64,000 bases of DNA, taken from assembly GCF_014206875.1 (NCBI RefSeq), contig NZ_JACIJO010000003.1, forward strand, positions 1,072,660 through 1,136,659. Reading direction: 5' to 3'. Source of the stretch: Algoriphagus iocasae. Lineage in GTDB: Bacteria; Bacteroidota; Bacteroidia; Cytophagales; Cyclobacteriaceae. Positions 45,212-54,732 of the stretch are shown here, piece by piece (within the stretch, counting starts at the first letter, position 1; every line of letters begins with the position of its first letter). A program made the position numbers and the translations under genes. A model generated the notes under the pieces. That model was not told the DNA's origin. It did not search any database and saw nothing but the letters and a program-made list of their open reading frames with translations.

Positions 45212-45675
45212 GATGGCTTCTTGCTTTTATTTTTATCTAAATAATAACCCATAAATGCCCCTAGGCAACCGAAAATGATCATGGACAATAGGATATTTCC
45301 AAAGATGCTCCAGCCATTTCCTACGAGTTGATCATATTGTTCAAGAATCGTCGGGATATTCAAAAAGTACCCGAAAACGCCGGTTCCACCTCTCCAGTTT
45401 TTTATCATTTCTGGTTGGAAGTAATAGCTTAGGGGAATTCCAAGGATCAATCCTGAAAGGGAAAAAGAAACTGTTTTACCCTTTTTTAAGACCAATGTGA
45501 AATAAAGAAACAGGTACATCAGAATACCAATTGGGATAAAAACCAAGGTGATAATCAATATTCCAATTCTTATAAGAAAAGTGGGGATATTAGCTTTATA
45601 TGATAGTGTTGAAGCTACTCCCAGCAATAGTTTATCAGGCTTCGAAAAGTAAGTTTTAATTTTTTGTGCATCCAT
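45208..45675 (-). CDS. PspC domain membrane protein
   Basis: 155 residues. The N-terminal PspC domain is visible (LLLGVASTLSYKANIPTFLIRIGILIITLVF), with at least three further hydrophobic segments. PspC proteins take part in the envelope phage-shock response; many Bacteroidota members are stand-alone. It is the first gene before the lipoprotein with a 4-base overlap, and diverges from the histidine kinase gene at 45819. Both promoters must lie in the 143-base gap. Confidence 0.85.
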   Translation of the reverse strand: MDAQKIKTYFSKPDKLLLGVASTLSYKANIPTFLIRIGILIITLVFIPIGILMYLFLYFTLVLKKGKTVSFSLSGLILGIPLSYYFQPEMIKNWRGGTGVFGYFLNIPTILEQYDQLVGNGWSIFGNILLSMIIFGCLGAFMGYYLDKNKSKKPS

Positions 45676-45818
45676 TTTTTCGGCTTTCTAATAAAATTAG
45701 AGTAGGGAAAGCCAGGTGGAAAGGGAGAATGATTTAATGGGTGAACCGAGTAATTTATTGTAGTGTTTGATTTATTTTTTGATCTAAAACCTTAATTTAA
45801 TGGATCTTTTTTCCAGCC

Positions 45819-47606
45819 ATGATCAACTGTTTAATCCTGAATTTTGCCTTTTATTTTTTTGGATTGATTCTCCAAGGAATACCTTCTGATAGTGATTCTT
45901 TAAAGCTAAAGAAAGATCATCTTGATTTGGCTGATACTTTGATTCTTGACAAAAGGAATGATTTTATCAAACAAAGCCTCTTTACAAACTCTTCAGATAG
46001 CACTTTGCTGGAAATGGCTTTGGAAACATTGGCATTTTCAGAATATCTAGGCTATCAAAAAGGAGCTTTAATGGCCAATGAACGCCTGGGCTTGATCTAC
46101 CAATATAGATTTTCCAATCCCTATATCGCTTTGGATTATTACTTGCAAGCTCTTTCCATTTCGGAATCCAATCCTGCAGTTAGAGAATTTAAATGGGGCA
46201 TTCAGGGAAATATCGGCACGATCTATTACGAGCAGGAAGAATATGAAAAAGGCCTGGAAATATTTAAAGAAGTAGCTTCAAATAGTAGGAAATTAGAATT
46301 GACCGCTATTCTGAATATTGGAAATATCTATGGCTCTCTTCAGAAAAATGATTCAGCCATATTCTATTTCGAAAAGGCACTTGAATATGAACAGATCAAA
46401 AGCAATCCGGTCCAACTGGCAAACCTTTATAGTAATCTTTCCTTGATTTATGTTCAGTCCAATCAATTGGAAAATGCTCTGGAAACAGCTGAGAGAAGTT
46501 TGGCCTTGGTAGATTCACTTGAAATTGATTTTGTCAAACCCACAGCCTATGCCAATTCAGCGATGGCTTTTCTTGAAAATGGCGATCTAAATAAGGCGGA
46601 ACAGATGGCACTTATGTCTTTGGAATATAGCCAGAAACAAGAAAATCTATTCATACAGAAGTCAGCCTGGGGAACTTTGGCAGACATCTATGAAGCAAGA
46701 GGAAAGTATAAAGAAAGTCTGGATGCATATAAAAATTTTGCTACGCTTAAAGATAGTTTGACGAATCAAAACAGAAGGGTGGAAGTCAGCAGAAAGCAGA
46801 TGGCTTTTGATTTTGAAAAAGAAAGAGCTCAGGCAAGGGTTGACATTGAAAGACAAAAGTTGGTGAGAAATTTCACTTTGGGTTTAGCAATTTTGATCGG
46901 GTTAATACTTTTGATCGGAGGATATTTGTATAAAAGAAGAAGAGATTCTTTAGCGAAAATCAAGGATGCAGAATTCAAGACTTTGGTTTCTGAAACTGAG
47001 TTAAAGGCTCTCCGATCCCAAATGAACCCTCATTTTATCTTCAATTCCTTAAATTCTATAGGAGATTATATCCTGAAAAATGATAGCGACTCTGCTCAGG
47101 ATTACCTTTCTAAGTTTGGGAAACTAATACGTATCGTATTAGAAAACTCCGGACAGGAGGAAATTACACTCAGGGAAGATGTGGAGTTCTTGGAATTGTA
47201 TTTACAAATTGAATCCAAAAGGCAACCCCATAGATTTTCCTATTCCATCCGTTTTGCTGAAAATATAGATCTAGATGCTATTTTGGTTCCTCCCATGCTA
47301 CTTCAGCCATTTATTGAAAATGCTATTTGGCACGCTTTTCCAGAAAATGGGGAAAGGGGAAGAATTGAAATCAGCTTTGAAGTAAAAGGCGAAAATCTAC
47401 TTTGTATTGTGGAAGATAATGGAATAGGAAGAGCGAAATCCAGCAATTCAATTGGTAAAAAATCGATGGGAGTGGCGATTACGGAAAACAGAATAAAAAT
47501 CCTGAATGAAAAATCTGGAACACAAGGAAGCCTTCAGATTATTGATAAAACCTTGGATTCGGGCACTAAGGTAGAAATTATGCTTCCCTTACATTTGGCC
47601 TATTGA
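45819..47606 (+). CDS. TPR-containing sensor histidine kinase, LytS/His_kinase type
   Basis: 595 residues. A signal or anchor at the N-terminus precedes about six or seven tetratricopeptide repeats (about 70-310; IGTIYYEQEEYEKGLEIFKE is one). A coiled-coil and a transmembrane segment (about 350-368) follow. The kinase is of the HisKA-less family: QMNPHFIFNSLNSIGDYIL with the phospho-His, LQPFIENAIWHAF (N box), and IVEDNGIGRAKS (G box). The TPR part is periplasmic and probably senses a protein or peptide. Partner of the LytTR regulator that starts 2 bases later. Confidence 0.93.
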   Translation: MINCLILNFAFYFFGLILQGIPSDSDSLKLKKDHLDLADTLILDKRNDFIKQSLFTNSSDSTLLEMALETLAFSEYLGYQKGALMANERLGLIYQYRFSNPYIALDYYLQALSISESNPAVREFKWGIQGNIGTIYYEQEEYEKGLEIFKEVASNSRKLELTAILNIGNIYGSLQKNDSAIFYFEKALEYEQIKSNPVQLANLYSNLSLIYVQSNQLENALETAERSLALVDSLEIDFVKPTAYANSAMAFLENGDLNKAEQMALMSLEYSQKQENLFIQKSAWGTLADIYEARGKYKESLDAYKNFATLKDSLTNQNRRVEVSRKQMAFDFEKERAQARVDIERQKLVRNFTLGLAILIGLILLIGGYLYKRRRDSLAKIKDAEFKTLVSETELKALRSQMNPHFIFNSLNSIGDYILKNDSDSAQDYLSKFGKLIRIVLENSGQEEITLREDVEFLELYLQIESKRQPHRFSYSIRFAENIDLDAILVPPMLLQPFIENAIWHAFPENGERGRIEISFEVKGENLLCIVEDNGIGRAKSSNSIGKKSMGVAITENRIKILNEKSGTQGSLQIIDKTLDSGTKVEIMLPLHLAY

Positions 47607-47608
47607 AG

Positions 47609-48358
47609 ATGGATATAACTATTGCAATTGTAGAAGACGAACAGCATTGTACAGACAGGATTTTGGCTTTTTTAAAGCCTTATTCTGAGAAAATAAATAC
47701 AATTTGTTTTTCCTCGGTGGACGATGCAAAAGATGGCTTGGAGCAAATACACCCGGATATAGTTTTTTTGGATGTCATGATTGGAGGGAAAACAGGATTT
47801 GATCTTTTGTCCCAATTATCATTTTCTGATTTTTGCCTGATTTTCACCACTTCTTACGAACAATATGCTTTGGATGCATTTCGGTTTTCTGCTATAGATT
47901 ATTTATTGAAACCAATTGATAGAGAGGATTTTGAAAAAGCTATTGAGAAAGCATTTGATCAGATCGGGCAGCGACAGTTGAAAGAAAGGATAGATGTATT
48001 GCTAAGTCACCTTTCACAAACTCCAACTACCAAAAAAATCAGTTTGCCTTCTAAGGATGGCTTTATTTTTTTAGCCATAGAGGATATTTTGAGATGCGAG
48101 GCAGATATAAATTACACCCATATTTTTACACTGGACGGGAAAAAACATACAGTTTCTAAGACCCTCAAATACTTTGAGGGACTATTGTCGGATTTTGGAT
48201 TTTTCAGAATCCATAATTCCCATTTAATCAATTTGAAGTGTGTGAATGGATATTCGAAAAGTGGCTATGTCACTCTGATAAATAATTTGGTTCTCGAAAT
48301 TTCTGTGCGAAGGAAAGAGGCTTTTTCCAAAGCAATTGGTGGCTTTTTGCAAAGTTGA
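47609..48358 (+). CDS. LytTR-family response regulator
   Basis: 249 residues. Receiver domain with the acidic pocket (VEDEQ), the phospho-acceptor Asp55 in IVFLDVMIGG, and the conserved Lys in LLKPIDRED. A LytTR DNA-binding domain from about residue 145 contains LRCEADINYTHIF and FFRIHNSHLINLKCVNGYSK. The ATG at 47609 was chosen over the TTG two codons upstream. It starts 2 bases after the kinase stop, so the pair is translationally linked. Targets are unknown. Confidence 0.94.
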   Translation: MDITIAIVEDEQHCTDRILAFLKPYSEKINTICFSSVDDAKDGLEQIHPDIVFLDVMIGGKTGFDLLSQLSFSDFCLIFTTSYEQYALDAFRFSAIDYLLKPIDREDFEKAIEKAFDQIGQRQLKERIDVLLSHLSQTPTTKKISLPSKDGFIFLAIEDILRCEADINYTHIFTLDGKKHTVSKTLKYFEGLLSDFGFFRIHNSHLINLKCVNGYSKSGYVTLINNLVLEISVRRKEAFSKAIGGFLQS

Positions 48359-48396
48359 TTTATGTTACAACCACTGCTTTGTTTATTATTAAATAA

Positions 48397-48512
48397 TATG
48401 AATGTCCGCTTTCTTACCGGTAGCCAAAGGAAAAATGGTTTGAAGTATATTTCAACGTGCTGTGGACAATGGACTGTCGTCGGTGGATGATTATCCGCGA
48501 CTTTCTAAACTA
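48397..48512 (+). repeat. Dispersed intergenic repeat, copy 3 (right end missing)
   Basis: Shares CCGCTTTCTTACCGGTAGCC, TATATTTCAACGTGCTGTGG, ACAATGGACTGTCGTCGGTG and TTATCCGCGACTTTCTAAAC with the other copies. The distal GGCTCCATTGCGGATAATC block is absent. It lies between two convergent genes. Confidence 0.82.
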
Positions 48513-48546
48513 ATTTCTAAAAGAAATTGAAAGATTCTATTAAGAA

Positions 48547-49203
48547 TCATAACTCTCCAATCCTCCTCAGCTTTTCATTTGCAGCTAGGCCATTTGGATT
48601 ACAGCCAAGCTTTCCTTCAGGAACTTCCATATCCAGTTTTTCATAAAATTCTACCCAAAAGGAGTCGGTTTCACCTGTTTCTGGATTTTTAAAAGTCATT
48701 GGTTCAAGGTTAAAAATGCTGGCAGGTCGAAATGCTCTTTCCACAAAATCCGAGCAATAGAGCGTAGAGTCATTCAATACATAACTCCAGTTATATGGCT
48801 TTCCAAGCATGTTTTTGGCCAAATTGATTGCGGTAGGAATGGAAGATTGTGCCTCTTCTGAGAGTCGATAAAGGACCATTTCTTTGTCTTTCGCCTTGGT
48901 CCTTGCCACCAAACTATCCAAAGGTTCACGGACAGATCCATTTTCAGTGCTGGCATGCAGGATATATACTTCAGAACCTGAAACTTCCAATATTCCAACA
49001 TGATCAAAAGATATCTCCGCATCCCGTTGGGTTACTCGGTTAATCGCGCCAGAAAGTTGATCTGGCTTGGCACCTACAAACAAAAGATCACCATTCTGAA
49101 TTTCTAATTGATGATAAAGAACCTTTTCCTGTGCATTTGCAGGTAAGCAAAAAATAGAAATTAGACCAAGGAAAGTAAGGAGGGAAAATAACTGCTTTTT
49201 CAT
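48547..49203 (-). CDS. YiiX/YebB-like permuted papain-like (NlpC/P60-type) cysteine hydrolase, secreted
   Basis: 218 residues from the ATG at 49203, which gives a clean Sec signal ending CLPANAQ; an ATG 12 codons upstream is possible. Residue His68 (SFDHVGI) comes before Cys150 (TLYCSDFVERAF), the circularly permuted order of YaeF/YiiX enzymes, with GKPYNWSYVLND before the Cys. Members cleave amide bonds in lipids or peptidoglycan; the substrate is unknown. Periplasmic. Confidence 0.88.
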   Translation of the reverse strand: MKKQLFSLLTFLGLISIFCLPANAQEKVLYHQLEIQNGDLLFVGAKPDQLSGAINRVTQRDAEISFDHVGILEVSGSEVYILHASTENGSVREPLDSLVARTKAKDKEMVLYRLSEEAQSSIPTAINLAKNMLGKPYNWSYVLNDSTLYCSDFVERAFRPASIFNLEPMTFKNPETGETDSFWVEFYEKLDMEVPEGKLGCNPNGLAANEKLRRIGEL

Positions 49204-49333
49204 CAATAGGGGATTTTTGGCAAAGATAGCCCTGATCATTTATTTATAGATATTCTAAAGCAATACTTCCAAATGGAAATAAAACATTCATGAATAAGGA
49301 CTTCAAAAACAGGTATGAAAGAAACTTATCTTC

Positions 49334-49367
49334 AGAACGCAATCTGTGAGAATCTGCGTTCTTTTTC
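49334..49367 (+). terminator. Hairpin with T tract, function unclear
   Basis: AGAACGCA (49334-49341) and TGCGTTCT (49355-49362), followed by TTTTC. No plus-strand gene ends just before it. It sits in the 439-base gene-free region 49204-49642, which also has an imperfect repeat of AATCTGTG/AATCTGCG words, a second hairpin (AAGCCTT / AAGGCTTT, about 49410-49443) and the heptamer run described separately. Confidence 0.45.
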
Positions 49368-49560
49368 TGTGTCAATCTGCGGGATATCACTGGACTTTCA
49401 GAAATAAAAAAGCCTTCAAAACCAATTTATTAAAAGGCTTTGGAGGCTTTTGTGAATGGTGCCGAGTAAGACAATTATTTTATTTTATGTACATCCGTTA
49501 TCCTACAAATAAATTGGCAAAAGCAATTTAGAATATGTTAAAAATAAATTTGAGGTTGCT

Positions 49561-49588
49561 TCTGTCTTCTGTCTTCCGTCTTCCGTCT
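49561..49588 (+). repeat. Four heptamer tandem repeat
   Basis: TCTGTCT, TCTGTCT, TCCGTCT, TCCGTCT directly in tandem. A short microsatellite in a gene-free region with no sign of a coding role. Confidence 0.8.
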
Positions 49589-49642
49589 CGATAAGCAAAG
49601 AATTTAAGGATACTGTTCTCATTGAGGATAACCATATTTCAC

Positions 49643-51478
49643 TTAGTCCATATTTTTCTTCTCTACTTTCCAGCCTTCCCATTTCGAAAGTCCAGGTGGG
49701 TTGGTAGAGAAAAGCTTACCAGCTTCCTCATCGCCTTTCAGTTGCCACAGATACCAATTGAGTGCAACACGGGCAAATTCTCCTCCATGTGGCTTTCCAT
49801 AAGTGCCCCCATGACCTACGTCCAAATTGCCCACAAAAACAGGAATATGATTGATGCGATTGAAATCATCCATTCCGTTTCCATAGGCGATGTCGGATTC
49901 TCCACCCAGCAAGTAAAGGGTAGGGACTTTGATGTTTTGTAATTGATCTTTGGTAACCTGAGGCATGCCCGGCATTCCACCGCCAGGATTACCCAAAACT
50001 CCACTGTTAAATACACCTACTGTGGTGATTCTAGGATCTCCGGCTACTTCAAGTGTCTGAAGGCCTCCGCAAGACATCCCGCTCACCGCAATATTATCTG
50101 TGTCGATCTTTTGATAATAAGGGCTTTTTGGATCATTATTCTGCGCAATGGCCCAGTCAATTGCATCCAAAAGTTTTTGCGACTTGGAGCGAACATCAGT
50201 CTGCTTTGGCATGGTGCCAATTGCTACCACCAAGAAGCCGTGCGAAGCAATTTCATTCAGGAAGTTGACATGCTCCCATGGGGAGTCGAAACAAGCCCCA
50301 TTTCCCCATGCAATCACAGGAAGCTTATTTTCTCCTCCAAAAGAATCAATGTTTTGAGGTCTGAAGATTGTATGAGCAGGTAGGCTGATCTCTGAGGTCA
50401 TTACTGCTGGATATTCACCGGTTCCACCGTCTTCAATGATTTCGCTAACAGTGCTTTTCTGAAAAGCCAGATTTTCTGAAAAGAAAGGCAATGCTTTGGT
50501 TTCAATTCGCTCAGCGATGCGGTTCAAATGATCCCCTTCGTAGCTTTCATACATGTGCTGAATCTGATAGGATTCTAAAACTTCATGCAGTTTTTTGGTT
50601 GCTGCGCTAATGCCTCTGTCCTCAGTTCCAGCATCCATTCCAATGGCTTTAAGCCTCTTCAGGTTTGGTATATATTGATCAATCGTAGTGAGCGTTCGAT
50701 TTGCAATAATTTTATTGATAATATCTTCTCTTGGTGAACCATCCTTTGCTGGTAAGTCGAGGTAAAAAGGAGGGTTATTAGGATTAGGAGCAAATGCTGC
50801 TGAAGTGGCTAATGCAGCAATTTCAAAAAACGAAGTTTCACTAATCTGATCTGGGGTTAATTTCTCCAATTTAGAAATCAACTCAGGATCGGTGCTAGCA
50901 CCACCGTCCATACAGCATGGACTCAAAGCATAAATCGCTGAATAAACATCTGGATATTTCATTCCCAATCGAAGCGTTCCGTAACCACCCATAGAGTGTC
51001 CGGCTAGTCCTCTGCTGGCTTTATTGGGTAGCGTTCGGTAGTTGGCGTCAATGTAACTGACCAACTCTTTGGTAACGAAAGTTTCCCAGTCTCCAACAGT
51101 CGCCGAACTCGCATACATACTTCCTTTAAACTTGTTGAAAGCGTTGGGCATCACTACAATCATCTCTTTGGAGGCTCCGGCCGCCAGAGATTGTTCTATG
51201 ACATTCTGAAGATTGATCCAATGATCTTCCCATCCAAACCATTGGGAATCGGTGTCGGTAAATCCATGGAGCATGTAGAGCACTGGGAAATGCTTTTCGG
51301 GATTTGTTAGGTAAGAAGGAGGTAGGTAAACAGTCACATCACGATCAGCAGGATCTCCGATCAGATTGCCTTCTAGTGCGCGGCTATGTACTTTGACCCG
51401 CTCTTTGGTTCCTTTTTGTGCTTGGGCCAAAGTCAATCCAAAGCATAGGAGTAAGGTAAGTAGAAAAGTTTTTTTCAT
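49643..51478 (-). CDS. Secreted tandem alpha/beta-hydrolase (putative esterase plus second hydrolase domain)
   Basis: 611 residues with a Sec signal (1-20). The first domain (about 25-335) is a putative esterase of the esterase D/antigen 85 type: [20 protein letters not shown] (Ser162) and EGDHLN (His317). The second (about 350-600) is another alpha/beta-hydrolase of the chlorophyllase or polyester-hydrolase type, with [21 protein letters not shown] (Ser469), a GGESDIAYG segment for the Asp and a late VGHGGTYG for the His. Both nucleophile elbows are intact, so both halves may be active. Such proteins may remove acetyl or feruloyl groups from polysaccharides. The fusion is uncommon. Confidence 0.88.
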   Translation of the reverse strand: MKKTFLLTLLLCFGLTLAQAQKGTKERVKVHSRALEGNLIGDPADRDVTVYLPPSYLTNPEKHFPVLYMLHGFTDTDSQWFGWEDHWINLQNVIEQSLAAGASKEMIVVMPNAFNKFKGSMYASSATVGDWETFVTKELVSYIDANYRTLPNKASRGLAGHSMGGYGTLRLGMKYPDVYSAIYALSPCCMDGGASTDPELISKLEKLTPDQISETSFFEIAALATSAAFAPNPNNPPFYLDLPAKDGSPREDIINKIIANRTLTTIDQYIPNLKRLKAIGMDAGTEDRGISAATKKLHEVLESYQIQHMYESYEGDHLNRIAERIETKALPFFSENLAFQKSTVSEIIEDGGTGEYPAVMTSEISLPAHTIFRPQNIDSFGGENKLPVIAWGNGACFDSPWEHVNFLNEIASHGFLVVAIGTMPKQTDVRSKSQKLLDAIDWAIAQNNDPKSPYYQKIDTDNIAVSGMSCGGLQTLEVAGDPRITTVGVFNSGVLGNPGGGMPGMPQVTKDQLQNIKVPTLYLLGGESDIAYGNGMDDFNRINHIPVFVGNLDVGHGGTYGKPHGGEFARVALNWYLWQLKGDEEAGKLFSTNPPGLSKWEGWKVEKKNMD

Positions 51479-51534
51479 AGGTTAATGGGTTTAGGTCTTT
51501 CGTAAAAATAGAGTAATTGGGGAAGTTGTCAAAT

Positions 51535-51960
51535 TTCATAGCCTCCATTTAAGTTAGAGGGTATTGATTAAAAAATTCCAATCCAGATTAATGTAGAGAC
51601 TAAATCAAGGGATTTTGAAATTATCCAATTTCCTAAAGTTAAATAAACACAATCCCATCAATGGGAATGGTGCTTCAGCCCATTCCGATATAGGATCTAT
51701 TATAATAAAAGGGCTTCAGCCCATTCCTTCAATTGATCATGGCTAAAGCCGAATTGATTTTTGATAATCCTAGCCTCCATCTAAAGTTGGAGGCAATTGA
51801 TGGGATTCCGATTTAAAAATTTGGAAGGAGAAATTAATAGTTACCCGATTTCAGTGATTAATAAAATCACCAATTTGTTTGATTGAATTCTTCCATCAAT
51901 AGGAATGGTGCTTCAGCCCATTCCCTTAAAAGAATATTTATTCAGGGCTTTAGCATCGAT
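51535..51960 (+). repeat. REP-like hairpin block, left part
   Basis: Holds the oldest-looking copies of the array's three palindromes. GGGAATGG...CCATTCC at 51663-51686 and 51902-51924 (motif A). GGGCTTCAGCCC at 51711-51722 (motif B). GCCTCCA...TGGAGGC at 51773-51794 (motif C, with a decayed one near 51541). Together with the motifs it repeats the spacers AATTTGGAAG... and CCCGATTTC..., found again in the main block. No gene is recognised in 51479-51978 other than this. Confidence 0.85.
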
Positions 51961-51978
51961 GCAAGGAAAACAGTCTAA

Positions 51979-52293
51979 TTAAAACTGATCTGGTTTGGTT
52001 TCTGGGTGTTGAGCCCAATACTGCACGATAGAAGGCATATATTCATCGCTTTCAATGGTGCCTTGCAAATCTGCTTTTTGGCCTTGGTACAAGTAAACTT
52101 TATTGTCCTCTACTTTTTCTACTGTAAGTGCTTCATGATCCAAAATGCTTTTTACTTTCTCCCAATCTTTAGGGTCAGTAATGAACGTTTCGAAGCGGAT
52201 ATAAAACTCTTCCCCGATTGGAGGAATAGGATAGTCACTTGGGATTTCGGCGCTTATTCTGGGTTCTGTTGGAATGATGATCTTGAGGCTCAT
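51979..52293 (-). CDS. Small hypothetical protein embedded in the REP array
   Basis: 104 residues, acidic, no signal. It starts SLKIIIPTEPRISAEIPSDY and has a compact alpha/beta look (EEFYIRFETFITDPKDWEKV). No family recognised. It is the only coding gene between the two blocks of the hairpin array and its sequence contains none of the array's palindromes, so the array has grown on both sides of it. Confidence 0.6.
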   Translation of the reverse strand: MSLKIIIPTEPRISAEIPSDYPIPPIGEEFYIRFETFITDPKDWEKVKSILDHEALTVEKVEDNKVYLYQGQKADLQGTIESDEYMPSIVQYWAQHPETKPDQF

Positions 52294-52417
52294 GACGTTT
52301 TTTTATTAAAGCTAAACAGTATGGAGGAAAATTTAAATCATAAAAGGTAGCTCCACTTTGTATAGCATTGCTTATTAAAATTTATTTGATGAACTACGTC
52401 CAAAAATCAATCCGAAT

Positions 52418-54200
52418 AATCTGGCTAAAGCCGAATTTGATTTTTTGATAATCCTAGCCTCCATCTAAAGCTGGAGGCTATTGATTGGATTCCGATTTAA
52501 AAATTTGGAAGTAGAAATAAATAATACCCGATTTCTGTAATTAATAAAATCACCGTTTCGTTGATTGAATTCCCTCATCAATAGGAATGGCTCTTTAGGC
52601 CATTCCGATATTTGGGTCTATTATATAAATGGGCTTCAGCCCATTCCCGTTTTATTGATTTTGGCTAAAGCCGGAATGGGACATTTGTTTAATATAGCCT
52701 CCATCTATTCCGATAGATATCGGAACTGGAGGCTATTGATGAGATTTTGTTTCAATTATTTGGAAGTAGAAATAAATAATACCCGATTTCTGTAATTAAT
52801 AAAATCACCGTTTCGTTGATTGAATTCCCTCATCAATAGGAATGGCGCTTTAGGCCATTCCGATATTTAGGTCTATGGTATTAAATGGGCTTCAGCCCAA
52901 TTCCATTCAATTTTTCATGGCTAAAGCCTGAATGGGTCAATTGTTTAATATAGCCTCCATCTAAAGCTGGAGGCTATTGATAAAATTCCAGTCCATATTA
53001 ATGTGGAGACATAATCAGGGAATTTTGTAATTATCCGTCCAATTTCTAAAAATGCATAATTACAATCCTTACAATAGGTTTTAAACCCGTTATTGATTTG
53101 ATAAACCCATTCCCATCAATAGGAATGGCTCTTTAGGCTATTCCGATATTTGGGTCTATTATATAAATGGGCTTCAGCCCAATTTCCTTCAATAGATCAT
53201 GGCTAAAGCCAGAATGGGACATTTGTTTAATATCGCCTCCATCTAAAGCTGGAGGCTATTGATAAAATTGAAGTCGATATTAATGTGGAGACATAATCAA
53301 GGAATTTTGTAATTATCCGTCCAATTTCTAAAAATGCATAATTTCAATCCTTACAATAGGTTTTAAACCCGTTATTGATTTGATAAACCCAATCCCATCA
53401 ATAGGAATGGCGCTTTAGGCCATTCCGATATTTAGGTCTATGGTATTAAATGGGCTTCAGCCTAATTCCATTCAATTGATTATGGCTAAAGCCGAAATAG
53501 GTCAATTGGTTAATTTAGCCTCCATCTATTCCGATAGATATCGGAACTGGAGGCTATTGATAAAATTGAAGTCCATATTAATGTGGAGACATAATCAGGG
53601 AATTTTGTAATTATCCATCCAATTTCTAAAAATGCATAATTACAATCCTTACAATAGGTTTTAAACCCGTTATTGATTTGATAAACCCATTCCCATCAAT
53701 AGGAATGGCGCTTTAGGCCATTCCTACTTTTGATAAAATTGAAGTCCATATTAATGTGGAGACATAATCAAGAAATTTTGTAATTATTCGTCCAATTTTT
53801 TAAAAATGCATAAATACAATCCTTACAATAGGTTTTAAACCCGTTATTGATTTGATAAACCCAATCCCATCAATAGGAATGGCTCTTTAGGCCATTCCGA
53901 TATTTAGGCCTGGTATTAAATGGGCTTCAGCCCAATTCCATTCAATTGATTATGGCTAAAGCCGAAATAGGTCAATTGTTTAATTTAGCCTCCATCTATT
54001 CCGATAGATATCGGAACTGGAGGCTATTGATGAGATTCAAGTCAAGATTAATGTGGAGACTTTAAATTAGGTTTTAAACCCATTATTGAATTGATTAACA
54101 AAATCCCATCAATAGGAATGGCACTTTAGGCCATTCCTATTAAAAATTGTTTATTTAATCCGGGCTTTAGCCCAATCCTTTCCCTTTAAATTCGGGAAAT
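52418..54200 (+). repeat. REP-like hairpin array, main block (tandem units of about 255-298 bp)
   Basis: Motif A (GGAATGGC / GGCCATTCC) recurs at 52584, 52839, 53122, 53404, 53702, 53876 and 54115. Motif B (GGGCTTCAGCCC) is at 52631, 52887, 53169, 53452, 53922 and, as GGGCTTTAGCCC, 54162. Motif C (TAGCCTCCA...TGGAGGCTA) is at 52455, 52694, 52950, 53235, 53516 and 53986. Long spacers are repeated too (CATATTAATGTGGAGACATA; GGTTTTAAACCCGTTATTGA). Unit period is about 255-298 bases. One unit (53725-53875) has lost motifs B and C. No coding sense was found; short open frames in this block are by-products. It ends 33 bases before the HUH transposase gene. Confidence 0.92.
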
Positions 54201-54233
54201 CTATTAAATTAGATATACAATTAAATATTTTTT

Positions 54234-54662
54234 ATGTCCTACAATAAAGTCTATATCCATTTTGTATGGAGTACAAAAAACCGCTTTCCTTTTTTAGATT
54301 CTAAAGATTTAAGATTAAAAGTATGGGACCATATTAAAGAAAACTCTAAATCTAAAGGGATCTTTGTGGACCATGTTAGTGGTTTTTCGGACCATTGCCA
54401 TTGCTTAGTTTCACTTGGGGTAAATCAGACAATTCAAAAAGTTATACAGCTGATCAAAGGTGAATCTTCATTCTGGATCAATAAAAATCAATTGACTTCA
54501 GAGAAATTTGAATGGCAGGACGAATATTTTTCAGTTTCGGTATCAGAATCGATTCTTCAGAATGTTAGAACATATATTAAAAATCAGGAAAAGCATCACA
54601 TGAAGAAGTCATTTCAAGAGGAATATGAAGAATTTATAGCTAAATATAAATTTGGGGTTTAG
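54234..54662 (+). CDS. REP-associated tyrosine transposase (RAYT), IS200/Y1 family
   Basis: 142 residues, a single HUH domain with no accessory protein. The HUH motif is His54-Cys-His56 (SDHCHCLVSL) and the catalytic Tyr is Tyr114 (VRTYIKNQEKHH). YIHFVWSTKNRFPF at the N-terminus is typical of Bacteroidota RAYT/IS200-like proteins. The gene lies next to a hairpin array, without obvious IS ends of its own, which is the RAYT arrangement rather than a free IS200. It should nick and join single-stranded DNA at hairpin-linked sites. Sequence intact, so it may be active. Confidence 0.93.
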   Translation: MSYNKVYIHFVWSTKNRFPFLDSKDLRLKVWDHIKENSKSKGIFVDHVSGFSDHCHCLVSLGVNQTIQKVIQLIKGESSFWINKNQLTSEKFEWQDEYFSVSVSESILQNVRTYIKNQEKHHMKKSFQEEYEEFIAKYKFGV

Positions 54663-54732
54663 CTGTAATACTAGCTTGAAAATGAAAAGGTTATTCCAAA
54701 AAATTATCCAATCTTTTTTATTTCTATCCTTC

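Noticed and set aside
49346-49531. Plus-strand open frame of 61 codons
   Set aside because: Runs through the hairpin and simple-repeat region, with no start context or family.
52565-52795. Plus-strand open frame of 76 codons inside the hairpin array
   Set aside because: It is made of the repeat modules themselves, appears with stops in sibling units and encodes nothing recognisable.
51535-54200. The array as a CRISPR locus
   Set aside because: Units are about 255-298 bases with conserved spacers and palindromes; CRISPR needs short identical repeats with unique spacers of 25-40 bases, and no cas gene is present.
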